Below are positions 29,230 to 38,382 of a DNA stretch of 64,000 nt, piece after piece (the stretch's first letter is position 1; every line of letters starts with the position of its first letter). The notes beneath the pieces were generated by a model. That model was not told the origin of the DNA and did no database searches. It saw only the letters and a program-made list of their open reading frames with translations. The position numbers and the translations under genes are program-made. The stretch comes from Luteimonas mephitis DSM 12574 (GTDB taxonomy: Bacteria; Pseudomonadota; Gammaproteobacteria; Xanthomonadales; Xanthomonadaceae): NCBI RefSeq assembly GCF_000422305.1, contig NZ_AULN01000013.1, forward strand, positions 310,001 to 374,000, read 5' to 3'.

Positions 29230-29253
29230 CGTTCCGTCCCCCCGGCCGGTCGA

Positions 29254-29913
29254 TCAGCCCGTGCGACTGCCGTGGCGCGCGCGGTAGGCGAGCAGGCGGT
29301 CGCGTTCGGCCGCCAGTGTCGCGCTTTCGCCGGCAAACGCCAACAGGTCCGACAGCGTGGCGATGGCGACCACCGGGATGCCCTGCGCCTGCGCGACGGC
29401 CTGCGCCGCCGAGCGGTCGTCGTCTTCGGCCACGCGCTCCTGGCGGTCGAGCGCGATCGCGATCGCCGCAGGCGTCCCGCCGCCTTCGGCGATGATCGCC
29501 AGCGCCTCGCGGATCGCGGTGCCGGCGGTGATCACGTCGTCGACCACCAGCACCCGGCGCCCGGCCAGCGGCGCACCGACCAGGCGGCCGCCCTCGCCGT
29601 GGTCCTTGGCCTCCTTGCGGTTGAATGCCAACGGCAGGTCGCGGCCGCGGCGCGCGTACTCGCAGGCCAGCGCCGTGGCCAGCGGGATGCCCTTGTAGGC
29701 GGGGCCGAACAGCAGGTCGAAGTCGACGCCCGCGGCGTCGATCGCGTCCGCGTAGCAGCCGGCCAGCGCGGCCAGCGCGGCGCCGGAGTCGAAATGCCCG
29801 GCGTTGAAGAAGTACGGGCTGCTGCGCCCGGACTTGAGCGTGAACTGCCCGAAGCGCAGCGCGTCGGCGTCGAGGGCGAGCTGGAGGAAGCGCTGGCGGT
29901 GGTCGGCGGGCAT
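29254..29913 (-). CDS. pyrE: orotate phosphoribosyltransferase
   Basis: The 219-residue enzyme converts orotate and PRPP into orotidine 5'-monophosphate in pyrimidine synthesis. The PRPP loop is V-L-V-V-D-D-V-I-T-A-G-T-A near residues 122-134, and the N-terminal L-K-S-G-R-S-S-P-Y-F-F-N-A-G contributes to substrate binding. Length fits proteobacterial PyrE (about 213-219). It has the DUF4124-like gene 24 bases downstream on the same strand and a palindromic repeat upstream. Confidence 0.95.
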   Translation of the reverse strand: MPADHRQRFLQLALDADALRFGQFTLKSGRSSPYFFNAGHFDSGAALAALAGCYADAIDAAGVDFDLLFGPAYKGIPLATALACEYARRGRDLPLAFNRKEAKDHGEGGRLVGAPLAGRRVLVVDDVITAGTAIREALAIIAEGGGTPAAIAIALDRQERVAEDDDRSAAQAVAQAQGIPVVAIATLSDLLAFAGESATLAAERDRLLAYRARHGSRTG

Positions 29914-29971
29914 TCGGGCGGGCGTAGCGGGCGTGGCGACCGCACCATGATGCCAGCCGCCGCGCTGCTCT

Positions 29972-30051
29972 TGTAGGAGCGGCTTCAGCCGCGAGCGTTC
30001 GAAGCGTTGCTGGCGATTCGCGGAAGAGTTCGCGGCTGAAGCCCGTCCTGC
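29972..30051. repeat. palindromic TAGGAGCGGC-type repeat, copy 4
   Basis: The left arm (29972-29994, GTAGGAGCGGCTTCAGCCGC) and right arm (30030-30051) are inverted with one changed base. This is the CTTCAGCCG sub-type, shared with the copy at 49233. It separates pyrE from the GNAT gene. Confidence 0.85.
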
Positions 30052-30076
30052 GGTGGAACCGGGCGGCGCGCCCGCC

Positions 30077-30568
30077 TCACAGCCGCCGCACCATCAGGTG
30101 CTGCGGTCCGGCGCTGCCGCCCAGGCACAGCTCGCCGGTGTCGACGAAGCCGGCCTTGCGATAGGCGTTGATGGCCGCGACGTTGCGGCAGTCCACGTTC
30201 AGCGCCAGCAGGTGGCGGTCGGGATGGCGCGCCTGCAGGTCTTCGCAACAGGCCTGCACCGCGCGCGTGCCGAGGCCGCGACCCTGCCAGCCGGCGTCGA
30301 GGAAGAATGCGCGCAGGCCGATGCCCGCCTCGCCGATCGAGCGGCGCGCGACGATGGTGGGCGCGAAGTCCAGGCGGTAGAAGCCGACCGGCGTGGCGCC
30401 GACCACGATCGCCATCGCTTCGCTGTTCGGATCGCGCATGGCGTCGTCGAGGTTGAAGCCGGTGTCGCCGACGAAAGTTTGCTGTCCGGGCGCCACGCGC
30501 AGCGCGCGCAGCGCTTCGACGAGTTCCGGCTTGACCGGAGTGACGCGAAGGTCGGGCTTGGCGAACAT
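30077..30568 (-). CDS. GNAT family N-acetyltransferase
   Basis: The 163-residue protein has the GNAT acetyl-CoA-binding motif A as W-Q-G-R-G-L-G-T-R-A near residues 97-106 and a late L-N-V-D-C-R-N-V-A-A-I-N-A-Y-R segment. It would transfer an acetyl group from acetyl-CoA to an amine; the substrate is not deducible. ATG at 30568 is preferred because the upstream in-frame stretch runs into a heptamer repeat. It is divergent from xth. Confidence 0.82.
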   Translation of the reverse strand: MFAKPDLRVTPVKPELVEALRALRVAPGQQTFVGDTGFNLDDAMRDPNSEAMAIVVGATPVGFYRLDFAPTIVARRSIGEAGIGLRAFFLDAGWQGRGLGTRAVQACCEDLQARHPDRHLLALNVDCRNVAAINAYRKAGFVDTGELCLGGSAGPQHLMVRRL

Positions 30569-30703
30569 GCCGGCATGGTAGCGGGTACAGGGCGACGGCC
30601 ACCGGCCTGCGTGGATGGCTTGGGTTAACCTTGCGCGGCGACCGAATGCCGGACGTCGTTCCCGCCGAAGCAGGAAGACCAGCGGCGTTGCCCCTGCATT
30701 TTT

Positions 30704-30734
30704 CCAATCCCCAATCCCCAATCCCCAATCCCGG
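30704..30734 (+). repeat. AATCCCC heptamer array before xth
   Basis: Four tandem units (AATCCCC three times, then AATCCCG) follow a TTTTTCC, like the right half of the heptamer-flanked elements. They end ten bases before the xth ATG. The other strand reads GGGGATT and could form a G-quadruplex. Confidence 0.8.
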
Positions 30735-30744
30735 CTCTCCCCCC

Positions 30745-31563
30745 ATGCGCATCATCAGTTTCAACGCCAACGGCCTGCGTTCCGCGGCCAGCAAGGGTTT
30801 CTTCGACTGGTTCGCCGCGCAGGATGCCGACGTGCTGTGCGTGCAGGAAACCAAGGCCCAGGAGCACCAGCTCGCCGGGGCGGACGGCCTGCATGCGGAT
30901 TTCCTGCCCAGCGGCTACAACGCCTGGTTCCGCGACGCCAGCACCAAGAAGGGCTACAGCGGCGTGGCGATCTACGCCAAACGCGAACCCGACGAGGTGC
31001 GCACCGCGCTGGGGCGCGAGTCGTTCGACGAGGAAGGCCGCTACATCGAGGCGCGCTTCGGCAACCTCAGCGTGGTGTCGTTCTACATCCCGTCCGGCTC
31101 GTCGGGTGAATTGCGCCAGGGCTTCAAGTTCGAGGCGATGGAGTGGCTGAAGCCCATCCTCGACCAGTGGCTGGCCAGCGGCCGCGACTACGTGCTGTGC
31201 GGTGACTGGAACATCGTGCGCAGTGCGCTGGACATCCGCAACTGGAAGTCGAACCAGAAGAACTCCGGCTGCCTGCCGCCCGAGCGCGCCTGGCTCAACG
31301 CCATGATCGGCGAGGACGGCGGCAGCGACGGCACGCCGGGCCGCGCGGACGGCTGGGTCGACGCCTACCGCGCGCTGCATCCGGAAGGCCAGGACTACAC
31401 CTGGTGGAGCAATCGCGGCGCCGCGCGCGTCAACAACGTCGGCTGGCGCATCGACTACCAGCTGGCCACGCCGTCGCTGCGTGACCGTTTGCGGGCCTGC
31501 TCGATCCTGCGCGAGCCGCGCTTCTCCGACCACGCGCCGTTCACGGTGGATTACGCCGGATGA
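30745..31563 (+). CDS. xth: exodeoxyribonuclease III
   Basis: The 272-residue enzyme is an AP endonuclease/3'-exonuclease of the ExoIII family that acts in base excision repair. It shows V-Q-E-T-K (Glu35), the C-G-D-W-N-I catalytic Asp/Asn pair, the W-R-I-D-Y segment and the final F-S-D-H-A-P-F. Catabolite-control protein Crc is a related fold, but the repair motifs are intact here. It starts at the ATG at 30745, because M-R-I-I-S-F-N is the family N-terminus. Its stop overlaps the ampG start by four bases. Confidence 0.93.
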   Translation: MRIISFNANGLRSAASKGFFDWFAAQDADVLCVQETKAQEHQLAGADGLHADFLPSGYNAWFRDASTKKGYSGVAIYAKREPDEVRTALGRESFDEEGRYIEARFGNLSVVSFYIPSGSSGELRQGFKFEAMEWLKPILDQWLASGRDYVLCGDWNIVRSALDIRNWKSNQKNSGCLPPERAWLNAMIGEDGGSDGTPGRADGWVDAYRALHPEGQDYTWWSNRGAARVNNVGWRIDYQLATPSLRDRLRACSILREPRFSDHAPFTVDYAG

Positions 31564-32873
31564 GTGCCACCAGCAAAGGCGCGGTGTCGTACAAGGGCTG
31601 GTCCGGAATTCGTCGCGCATTCACCACGCCGTCGGCGTTCACGCTGCTGGTGCTCGGGTTTGGCTCCGGCTTGCCGTTCCTGCTGCTGGCGTCGATGACG
31701 CTGTCCACGCGGCTGCGCGACGTGGGCCTGGACTTGGGCAGCATCGGCCTGATCAGCCTGGCCAGCTTCTTCTACCTGCTCAAGTTCCTGTGGGCGCCGC
31801 TGATCGACCGCTACGCGTTCCCGCTGACCGCGTTCCTCGGCCGCCGCCGCTCCTGGCTGCTGGTGTCGCAGCTGCTGGTGGGCGCGAGCCTGGCGGCGCT
31901 GGCGATGACGCGGCCGGACCTGGGCGTCGGCGCGCTGGTGGCGTGGGTGCTGCTGGGTTCGTTCGCCGGCGCGACCCAGGACTCGGTGGTCGACGCCTAT
32001 CGCATCGAGGTGGCCCCCGCTTCGGCGCAGGCGGCGCTGGCCGCGACCTACACCCTTGGCTACCGCTTCGGCCTGATCGTCGGCGGCGCCGGCGCGCTGT
32101 ACATCGCCGAGTTCCAGGGCTGGCGGCCGTCGTACCTGTGGATGGCGGCGCTGATGCTGATCCCGGTGGCCGCCACCCTGCTGTGCAAGGAGCCGGAAGC
32201 GCGCGCGGCCACGGTCGAGCGCCGGATCGATTTCCTCGGCGCGTTCTGGCAGCCGTTCGCCAGCTACTTCCGCAACAACGGCGTCGTGCTGGGCCTGGCG
32301 CTGCTGGTGTTCGTGGGCCTGTTCAAGTTCCCCGACCAGGTGATCGGGGTGATGGCCGGGCCGTTCTACCTGGACTCCGGCTTCAGCAAGGCCGACATCG
32401 CCACCGTGTCCAAGCTGTTCGGCATCTGGATGGGCATTGGCGGCGCATTCCTCGGCGGCATCGCGGTCGCCGCCTTCGGGGTGCGGCGGATGCTGCTGGT
32501 GGCGGCGCTTGGCGTCGCCCTGTCGAACCTTGCCTACCTGCTGATGGCGCACAACCCGGGCGAGCTGTGGGCGTTCTACGCGGCGATCAGCGCCGACAAC
32601 CTGTTCCTCGGTTTTGCCGGGGTGGTGCTGATCGCATTCATGTCGGCGCTCACCGATCGCAACTTCACCGCGACCCAGTTCGCGCTGCTGGTGTCGCTGG
32701 CCAACCTGCCGGGCAAGTTTGCCGGCGGCGTGTCCGGATATTTCGTGGAGGCGACCTCCTACGCCACCTTCTTCACCCTGAGCGCGTTCACCGTCGTGCC
32801 GACCCTGCTGCTGCTGGCGTGGCTGTGGCGCCGGCTCCGGGTCGACGATGCAGGGGGCGGCGACGCGGCCTGA
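31560..32873 (+). CDS. ampG: AmpG-like muropeptide permease
   Basis: The 437-residue major-facilitator transporter has about 12 membrane segments and the AmpG features G-F-G-S-G-L-P-F and F-A-G-A-T-Q-D-S-V-V-D-A-Y near its N-terminal half. It brings GlcNAc-anhydroMurNAc muropeptides from periplasm to cytosol for peptidoglycan recycling. anmK lies 1.6 kb away on the other strand and would use the same recycled sugar. It is translationally coupled to xth (ATGA). The assignment of substrate rests on family similarity. Confidence 0.9.
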   Translation: MSATSKGAVSYKGWSGIRRAFTTPSAFTLLVLGFGSGLPFLLLASMTLSTRLRDVGLDLGSIGLISLASFFYLLKFLWAPLIDRYAFPLTAFLGRRRSWLLVSQLLVGASLAALAMTRPDLGVGALVAWVLLGSFAGATQDSVVDAYRIEVAPASAQAALAATYTLGYRFGLIVGGAGALYIAEFQGWRPSYLWMAALMLIPVAATLLCKEPEARAATVERRIDFLGAFWQPFASYFRNNGVVLGLALLVFVGLFKFPDQVIGVMAGPFYLDSGFSKADIATVSKLFGIWMGIGGAFLGGIAVAAFGVRRMLLVAALGVALSNLAYLLMAHNPGELWAFYAAISADNLFLGFAGVVLIAFMSALTDRNFTATQFALLVSLANLPGKFAGGVSGYFVEATSYATFFTLSAFTVVPTLLLLAWLWRRLRVDDAGGGDAA

Positions 32874-32982
32874 GTGCCGCGTTCGCCCGGCCCGTCGGGC
32901 ACGCCTTCGGGCGCTTGCCTGCAACGCCCTTGCGCGGTATCAAGGAGCCGCGCCGCCGGACGGCGCACCTGCGCAGGAAGCC

Positions 32983-33261
32983 ATGGGACCACGCATGACC
33001 GAAATCGTCCTCCACGACGTCGACCAGGTGCTCGTCGATCGCATCAGGCGGGTCGCCGACGCGCGCGGCTGGACCATGCCGCGAACCTTGCTGCACCTGC
33101 TCGAACAGGGCCTGCATGTGTATGAGGGCGACGGCCGGGTGCATTTCGACAATTCCGAGAACGAGGTGCTGCAAGCCGCGCTCGCCGCGCTCGAGGGCAT
33201 CCCCGACGACGCCGGTTTCGCGATGATCGGCAAGCTGCCCGGCGACGGATCCGGCGCGTAG
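32983..33261 (+). CDS. small protein with ribbon-helix-helix-like N-terminus
   Basis: The product is 92 residues from the ATG at 32983, or 88 from the ATG at 32995. The segment V-L-H-D-V-D-Q-V-L-V-D-R-I-R-R resembles the beta-strand and helix of small ribbon-helix-helix or antitoxin-like proteins. The end is acidic and glycine-rich. AGGAAG is only two bases before the ATG at 32983, so the second ATG may be the better start. There is no toxin-like partner. Function is unknown. Confidence 0.5.
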   Translation: MGPRMTEIVLHDVDQVLVDRIRRVADARGWTMPRTLLHLLEQGLHVYEGDGRVHFDNSENEVLQAALAALEGIPDDAGFAMIGKLPGDGSGA

Positions 33262-33318
33262 CTCGCGGCTTGCGCCGTTGACGCCTGAGATCAGTCGCGC
33301 GATATCGATCCGTGCCCA

Positions 33319-33381
33319 GCGCCCCGTGGGCGCGATCCGGTTTCGTCGGGAATGCCTGATCGCGCCCATGGGGCGCTCCTA
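33319..33381. repeat. palindromic TAGGAGCGCC-type repeat, copy 5
   Basis: The arms GATCGCGCCCATGGGGCGCT (33358-33377) and its inverse at 33319-33338 differ by one base and lie either side of a short loop. The minus-strand reading begins TAG, which is the stop codon of anmK (33379-33381). Confidence 0.85.
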
Positions 33382-34500
33382 CGGCGGGTAGATTCCGCCC
33401 AGCACACGCGGCCCCCGCGCTCCGCTCACCGAGGGCAGGTTGCCCGGCAGGCCGCGCAGCGCCTGCCGGGCCAACCAGGCGAATCCCATCGCCTCCACCG
33501 CATCGGGATCCAGGCCGTGCGCCGCGCTCGACTCCACCTCGCAACCGGGCAATGCGCCGGCCAGCGCGGCCATCAGCGCGCGGTTGTGCACGCCGCCGCC
33601 GCAGGCGACCAGGCGCGTGGTGTTCGGCTGGATGGCGCGCAGCGCGTCGGCGATGGTGCACACGGTCAGCGCCAGCAGCGTGGCTTGCACGTCCTGCGGC
33701 GTTTCGTCGCCGCGCAGCCGCGACTCGACCCAGCCCAGGTGGAACTGGTCGCGACCGGTGGACTTGGGCGGCGGCAGCGCGAACCACGGCTCCGCGCACA
33801 GGCGCGCGAGCAGCGCGTCATCGACCCGCCCCTGCGCGGCGAACGCGCCGTCGCGGTCGAAGGCCTCGCCGCGGTGGCGCAGGCACCAGGCATCCATCAG
33901 TCCGTTGGCCGGGCCGGTGTCGAAGCCGCGCACGTCGCCGGTGCGCGGTAGCAGGGTGAGGTTGGCGATGCCGCCGAGGTTGAGCACCGCGCGGTCCTCG
34001 CCGTCGTCGCGCAGCAGGGCGGCATGCAATGCGGGCAGCAGCGGCGCGCCGTGGCCGCCGGCAGCGACATCGCGGCGACGGAAATCGGCGACCGTACGGA
34101 TGCCGGTGCGTTCGGCGATCGTGCTCGGGTCGCCCAGCTGCAGGGTGTACGGAGACTCGCCGTCGGGGCGGTGGCGCAGGGTCTGGCCGTGCGAGCCGAT
34201 CGCGGCAACATCGGCGGCCGCGATGCCGCTGTCGGCCAGCGCCTGCAGCGCCGCATCGGCGAAGGCGCGGCCGATGCGCACGTCGAGTTCGGCGATCGCG
34301 TCGAGCGAAACCTGCGCCGACTGCTGGCCGAGCGCAACGAGCTGCGCGCGCAGCGCAGGCTGCCAGGGATAGGTGCGGCCGAAGACCAGGCGCGCCTTTG
34401 ATGCGGGCGTGCCGGCGGGATCGTCGAAGTCCACCAGCGCGGCATCGATGCCGTCGGCGCTGGTGCCGGAGATCAGGCCAAGATAGAGGGAGGCAGGCAT
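33379..34500 (-). CDS. anmK: anhydro-N-acetylmuramic acid kinase
   Basis: The 373-residue kinase phosphorylates and opens 1,6-anhydro-MurNAc, producing MurNAc 6-phosphate for peptidoglycan recycling. The N-terminal ATP-binding region [13 protein letters not shown] (9-21), N-L-G-G-I-A-N and F-D-T-G-P-A-N are family signatures. Length is normal (about 370). Its stop codon TAG belongs to a palindromic repeat, so the last residues may be non-ancestral. ATG at 34500 is directly upstream of the first conserved strand. Confidence 0.93.
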   Translation of the reverse strand: MPASLYLGLISGTSADGIDAALVDFDDPAGTPASKARLVFGRTYPWQPALRAQLVALGQQSAQVSLDAIAELDVRIGRAFADAALQALADSGIAAADVAAIGSHGQTLRHRPDGESPYTLQLGDPSTIAERTGIRTVADFRRRDVAAGGHGAPLLPALHAALLRDDGEDRAVLNLGGIANLTLLPRTGDVRGFDTGPANGLMDAWCLRHRGEAFDRDGAFAAQGRVDDALLARLCAEPWFALPPPKSTGRDQFHLGWVESRLRGDETPQDVQATLLALTVCTIADALRAIQPNTTRLVACGGGVHNRALMAALAGALPGCEVESSAAHGLDPDAVEAMGFAWLARQALRGLPGNLPSVSGARGPRVLGGIYPP

Positions 34501-34509
34501 GGCTGCATT

Positions 34510-34534
34510 GTAGGAGCGCCCCATGGGCGCGATG
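34510..34534 (+). repeat. single arm of TAGGAGCGCC-type repeat
   Basis: GTAGGAGCGCCCCATGGGCG and a few more bases match the arm of the palindromes, but no second arm follows. It is a solo arm nine bases upstream of anmK. Confidence 0.75.
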
Positions 34535-34604
34535 GGTGTTCCCGGGTCGAATGGGCGGATCCGCTGCCCTGCGTGACGCGACAGCACGGCTCCGGTTTGC
34601 CCGA

Positions 34605-34695
34605 TCGGCCAGCCCGAACTCGCGCAGCGCGTTCAGCCGAGGCGCGAAGCGATGCCTTGCAAGCGCCTTGCATCCACCCGTGGTCGTGCGCTCAC
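34605..34695. repeat. second member of the GC-rich repeat seen in the SpoIIM-like tail
   Basis: The order of blocks CGGCCAGCCCG, ACTCGCGCAGCGCG, GATGCCTTGCAAGCGCCTTG and CACCCGTGG matches, with changes, the minus-strand reading of 2637-2790. It lies between anmK and the M23 peptidase gene, where it causes no coding change. Confidence 0.5.
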
Positions 34696-34737
34696 GAGTG
34701 CGGCCAACGCCGATGACGTGTCGGCCAGGCGCGCCGC

Positions 34738-36228
34738 TTACCCTTTCTTGGAACCGGGCTTCGCCGCGCTCGCCACGCGCTTGTCCTTCGACGGCTCGCC
34801 CACGTCGGCGTAGATGATGTCTTCGACCTTGCGGATGCGCGCCAGCGCCGGGCCGGTCTGGGTGCGGAACTCGGCCAGCTGCGCGCCGCGCAGCGGCTCG
34901 GGCGGCGGCATCGTCACCGCCATCGGGTTGCGGTGCACGCCATTGATGCGGAATTCGTAGTGCAGGTGCGGGCCGGTGGCCAGGCCGGTGCTGCCGACGC
35001 GTCCGATCACCGTGCCCTGCGAAACGCTCTGGCCTGGCTTGATCTTGCCGAACGCCGACAGGTGCCCGTACAGCGTGGTGTAGCCGCGGCCGTGGTCGAG
35101 GATCACCGCGCGGCCGTAGCCGCCCTTCCAGCCGACGAAGGTCACGCGCGCGTTGCCTGCCGCCATGACCGGGGTGCCGGTGGGCGCGGCGAAGTCCACG
35201 CCCTGGTGCGCGCGGGTGCGGCCAAGGATCGGGTGCTTGCGCGCGCTGGTGAATTTCGAGCTGATGCGGGTGTACTGCACCGGCATGCGGATGAAGGCCT
35301 TCTTCAGCGGCCGGCCATCGGCGCTGAAGTACTCGTCCTTGCCGCCGCGTTCGAAGCGAAAGCCGCTGTGCATGTCGCCGTGGGCGGTGAACGTCGCGGC
35401 CAGGATCGGGCCGCTCTTGATCATCTCGCCCTCGCGCCAGGTCTGTTCGACTACGACGGAGAAGCGGTCGCTTGCGGCGACGTCGGAGTTGAAGTCGATG
35501 TCGTACTTGAAGATCTCGTCGGTGAGCGTGCGGATGTTGTTGCCCGACAGCCCCAGCTTGCGCGCCGAGTGGAACAGCGAGCGCCCGACCTTGCCGCTGA
35601 TCACCGCGGTGCGGACCTCGACCGGGCGCTCGATCACCTTCTCGGTGACCTTGTCGCCGTCGACGTGCAGCTCGATCCTGTGGGTGTCGTCGCGGTCGTA
35701 GCGGAATGCGCGCAGCGCCGTCGGCTTGCCGGCTGCCACCGGCTGCAGCTCGAACGCCAGCTCGGTGCCGGGCCGGAGCCGGCGCAGGGTGTCCTTGGCG
35801 CCGGGCTGGGACAGGACGCGCTGCAGGTCGGATTGCGACAGCGCCATGCGTTCGAACACATGGCTGAGGGTTTCGCCCTTGGCGACGCTGACCAGCTGCC
35901 AGTTGGGGCCGGCGGCGACCGGCTGCTGCTTCGCGGCGCGCGGCAGCGGCGGCAGCAGCAGCGACAGGGTGGTGCTGGGCGTGAGGGAGGCGGACTGCTC
36001 CGCGCTCGACGACATCGCGTTGGAGAAGCCCGGGACCAGCGCCATGACCAGCGTGCCGAGCATCGCGAACAGGCTGGCGTGGGCCCAGTGGCGGCGGGTC
36101 CAGCGGCCGTTGAAGCCGGCCGGCAGTGCGGCGGCGAATTCCGTCCCGTTCAGGGCCGCGGCGCGGAGGTTCCGGATCCGGATCAGGCGCCCGCGACCGG
36201 GGTCCTGGGGGGAGGTGGGTTCGGTCAT
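34738..36228 (-). CDS. M23 family murein endopeptidase (MepM-like)
   Basis: The 496-residue protein has one N-terminal membrane anchor (about residues 52-72), a LysM/OapA-like region around S-V-A-K-G-E-T-L-S-H-V-F (114-125), a beta-rich middle and a C-terminal LytM/M23 domain. The metal ligands are His341, Asp345 (H-Q-G-V-D), His421 and His423 (G-P-H-L-H). All M23 catalytic residues are present, so it should cut peptidoglycan peptide crosslinks from the periplasmic face. ATG at 36228 is chosen; a GTG 21 bases upstream is less likely. It is divergent from tyrS across an AT-richer gap. Confidence 0.9.
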   Translation of the reverse strand: MTEPTSPQDPGRGRLIRIRNLRAAALNGTEFAAALPAGFNGRWTRRHWAHASLFAMLGTLVMALVPGFSNAMSSSAEQSASLTPSTTLSLLLPPLPRAAKQQPVAAGPNWQLVSVAKGETLSHVFERMALSQSDLQRVLSQPGAKDTLRRLRPGTELAFELQPVAAGKPTALRAFRYDRDDTHRIELHVDGDKVTEKVIERPVEVRTAVISGKVGRSLFHSARKLGLSGNNIRTLTDEIFKYDIDFNSDVAASDRFSVVVEQTWREGEMIKSGPILAATFTAHGDMHSGFRFERGGKDEYFSADGRPLKKAFIRMPVQYTRISSKFTSARKHPILGRTRAHQGVDFAAPTGTPVMAAGNARVTFVGWKGGYGRAVILDHGRGYTTLYGHLSAFGKIKPGQSVSQGTVIGRVGSTGLATGPHLHYEFRINGVHRNPMAVTMPPPEPLRGAQLAEFRTQTGPALARIRKVEDIIYADVGEPSKDKRVASAAKPGSKKG

Positions 36229-36418
36229 CAAAGGGCAATCCTGGCCCACGTGAAGGGCCCGTCAGGGCGTTACCATAGTCACGCGAAAAGTGTGCGTCAA
36301 ACGTTTGAGCGGGCAGGGAATTCCCGAAAACGCCCCTTAACTGCGTGTTAACTTTGCTTTACAAACGCCATCACGGCGATTGTCACTTCCTGCCCGCCAC
36401 CGTCACCCCGAGCCGCCC
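36229..36418. promoter_or_regulatory. divergent intergenic region, M23 gene / tyrS
   Basis: The 190-base gap is AT-richer than its surroundings between 36290 and 36370. It contains a perfect palindrome GGGAATTCCC (36316-36325) and a TTAACTGCG/TTAACTTTG direct repeat. It probably contains promoters for both genes, but no clear -35/-10 pair can be fixed. No T-box or other leader was recognised. Confidence 0.4.
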
Positions 36419-37675
36419 GTGCCCCACGCCACCGACCTGCCCCCCGCCCTCGCCGCACAGACGCCTGCGATGGAGATCATTGCCCGCGGCGCCGACGAGA
36501 TCCTCAAGCGCGAGGAGCTCGAGGCGCGTCTCGGCGCGTCCATGAAGGCGGGGGGGCGCCCGCTGCGGATCAAGGCCGGTTTCGACCCGACCGCGCCCGA
36601 CCTGCACATCGGCCACACCGTGCTGCTCAACAAGATGCGGCAGTTCCAGGACCTCGGCCACCAGGTGATCTTCCTGATCGGCGACTTCACCGGAATGATC
36701 GGCGACCCGACCGGCAAGAACGTGACGCGCAAGCCGCTCACGCGCGAGGACGTGCTGGCGAACGCGAAGACCTACGCCGACCAGGTGTTCAAGGTGCTCG
36801 ATCGCGAACGCACCGAAGTGCGCTTCAACAGCGAGTGGTTCGGCAAGATGACCGCCGCCGACATGATCAGGCTGGCCGCGCAGCACACCGTCGCGCGGAT
36901 GCTCGAGCGCGACGATTTCGCCAAGCGCCATGCGGCGCAGCAGCCGATCGCGATCCACGAGTTCCTGTATCCGCTGGTGCAGGGCTACGACTCGGTGGCG
37001 CTCGAGGCCGACGTCGAACTCGGCGGCACCGACCAGAAGTTCAACCTGCTGATGGGCCGCGGCCTGCAGGAAAGCCATGGCCAGCCGCCGCAGGTCGTGC
37101 TGACGATGCCGCTGCTCGAGGGCCTGGACGGCGTCAACAAGATGTCCAAGTCGCTGGGCAACTACATCGGCATCGACGAGCCGGCGATCGACATCGTCAA
37201 CAAGACGATGAAGATCGGCGACGCGCTGATGTGGCGCTGGATCGAGCTGCTGAGCTTCGAAATCGGCATCGACGAGGCGAAGCGGCTGCAGGCCGACGTC
37301 GCCACCGGCGCGCTCAATCCGCGCGATGTGAAGCTGCGGCTGGCACGCGAACTGGCCACGCGCTTCCACGATGCCACGGCCGCCGAAACCGCGATCGCCG
37401 GCTGGCATGTCGCGGTGACCGGGCAGGGCGACGCCGCGCTGCTTCCGCTGCAGGACGTGGCGATCCCGGCCGAAGGCATCCGCATCGCCGCGCTGCTCAC
37501 CGCCGCCGGAATCACGCCCAGCAACTCCGAGGCCAACCGCAAGCTGAAAGAGCGCGCGGTGAAGGTCGACGGCCACGTGGTCGAGGACGCCGGCAGCACC
37601 TTCGCGCCCGGCTTCGAGGGCGTGCTGCAGGTGGGCAAGCGCAACTTCGCGCGGGTGCGGCTGGTCGCGGCGTAG
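36419..37675 (+). CDS. tyrS: tyrosyl-tRNA synthetase
   Basis: The enzyme attaches tyrosine to tRNA-Tyr. It shows the class I HIGH motif as [16 protein letters not shown], the K-M-S-K-S loop ([10 protein letters not shown]) and a C-terminal S4 RNA-binding domain. Length is 418 from the GTG at 36419, against about 400 for the family, so an ATG at 36470 ([10 protein letters not shown]) is an alternative start; another ATG lies at 36380. It belongs to the TyrRS type with [10 protein letters not shown]. Confidence 0.95.
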   Translation: MPHATDLPPALAAQTPAMEIIARGADEILKREELEARLGASMKAGGRPLRIKAGFDPTAPDLHIGHTVLLNKMRQFQDLGHQVIFLIGDFTGMIGDPTGKNVTRKPLTREDVLANAKTYADQVFKVLDRERTEVRFNSEWFGKMTAADMIRLAAQHTVARMLERDDFAKRHAAQQPIAIHEFLYPLVQGYDSVALEADVELGGTDQKFNLLMGRGLQESHGQPPQVVLTMPLLEGLDGVNKMSKSLGNYIGIDEPAIDIVNKTMKIGDALMWRWIELLSFEIGIDEAKRLQADVATGALNPRDVKLRLARELATRFHDATAAETAIAGWHVAVTGQGDAALLPLQDVAIPAEGIRIAALLTAAGITPSNSEANRKLKERAVKVDGHVVEDAGSTFAPGFEGVLQVGKRNFARVRLVAA

Positions 37676-37682
37676 GTTTGGC

Positions 37683-37731
37683 GGGAGCGGCCGTGGCCGC
37701 GATGTCCTTGCGCGAATCGCGGCCATGGCCG
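37683..37731. repeat. degenerate palindromic TAGGAGCGGC-type repeat
   Basis: The left arm GGAGCGGCCGTGGCCGCGAT (37683-37702) and right arm ATCGCGGCCATGGCCG (37717-37731) are shorter and more diverged than elsewhere. It directly follows the tyrS stop. Confidence 0.7.
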
Positions 37732-37903
37732 TTTTCGCCGGGATGACCGTAAGCGGCAAGGGGCGGGCGTCATCCGGGGAGCGGCGAGGAACCGCCTGTC
37801 CGGACGCACGAGGCGTACCGTCTGCCGCACTCGGGCTGAAGGACGGATGTCTCCGTGGCCCCGGTCCACGCGCCGACGACACCTGTTGCCACAGACTGCG
37901 GCG

Positions 37904-38380
37904 ATGATCGGGATCTTCGACGACGCGCCGGCGCAGCTGGCCACCCTCGCGACCACCGCCTACGCCATGCTGCTGGGCGGGGTGATCGGGTTCGAACGCG
38001 AACTCAAGGACCGGCCTGCCGGCTTTCGCACCCACATGCTGGTGGCAGGCGCCGCCGCGCTACTGGTGGGGCTGGGCGACCTGCTGGCCGTGCGCTACGC
38101 CGACGAGTCCTACCGCGCGATGGTGCGGGTCGATCCGCTGCGCCTGGTCGAGGCGGTGGTCGCCGCCGTCGGCTTCCTTGGCGCCGGCGCGATCTTCCGC
38201 CGCAGCGGCGGCAACGCCATCGCCGGTTTGACCACGGCCGCTTCGCTGCTGATGGTGGCGGCGATCGGCATCGCGGTGGGCCTGCATGCGCACCTGCTCG
38301 CGTTCGGCGCAACCGCGCTCACGCTGCTGGTGCTGCTGGTGCTGGCGCGGATCGAACGCCGCGCGCGCCGCGACGGCTGA
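37904..38380 (+). CDS. MgtC/SapB family membrane protein
   Basis: The 158-residue protein has four to five membrane segments and the MgtC N-terminal signature G-G-V-I-G-F-E-R-E-L-K-D-R-P-A-G-F-R-T (25-43). The middle segment V-G-F-L-G-A-G-A-I-F-R is also typical. Family members affect ATP synthase or magnesium homeostasis in some bacteria; the exact role here is unknown. It has no C-terminal ACT-like domain, so it matches the short SapB type. Confidence 0.88.
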   Translation: MIGIFDDAPAQLATLATTAYAMLLGGVIGFERELKDRPAGFRTHMLVAGAAALLVGLGDLLAVRYADESYRAMVRVDPLRLVEAVVAAVGFLGAGAIFRRSGGNAIAGLTTAASLLMVAAIGIAVGLHAHLLAFGATALTLLVLLVLARIERRARRDG

Positions 38381-38382
38381 AC

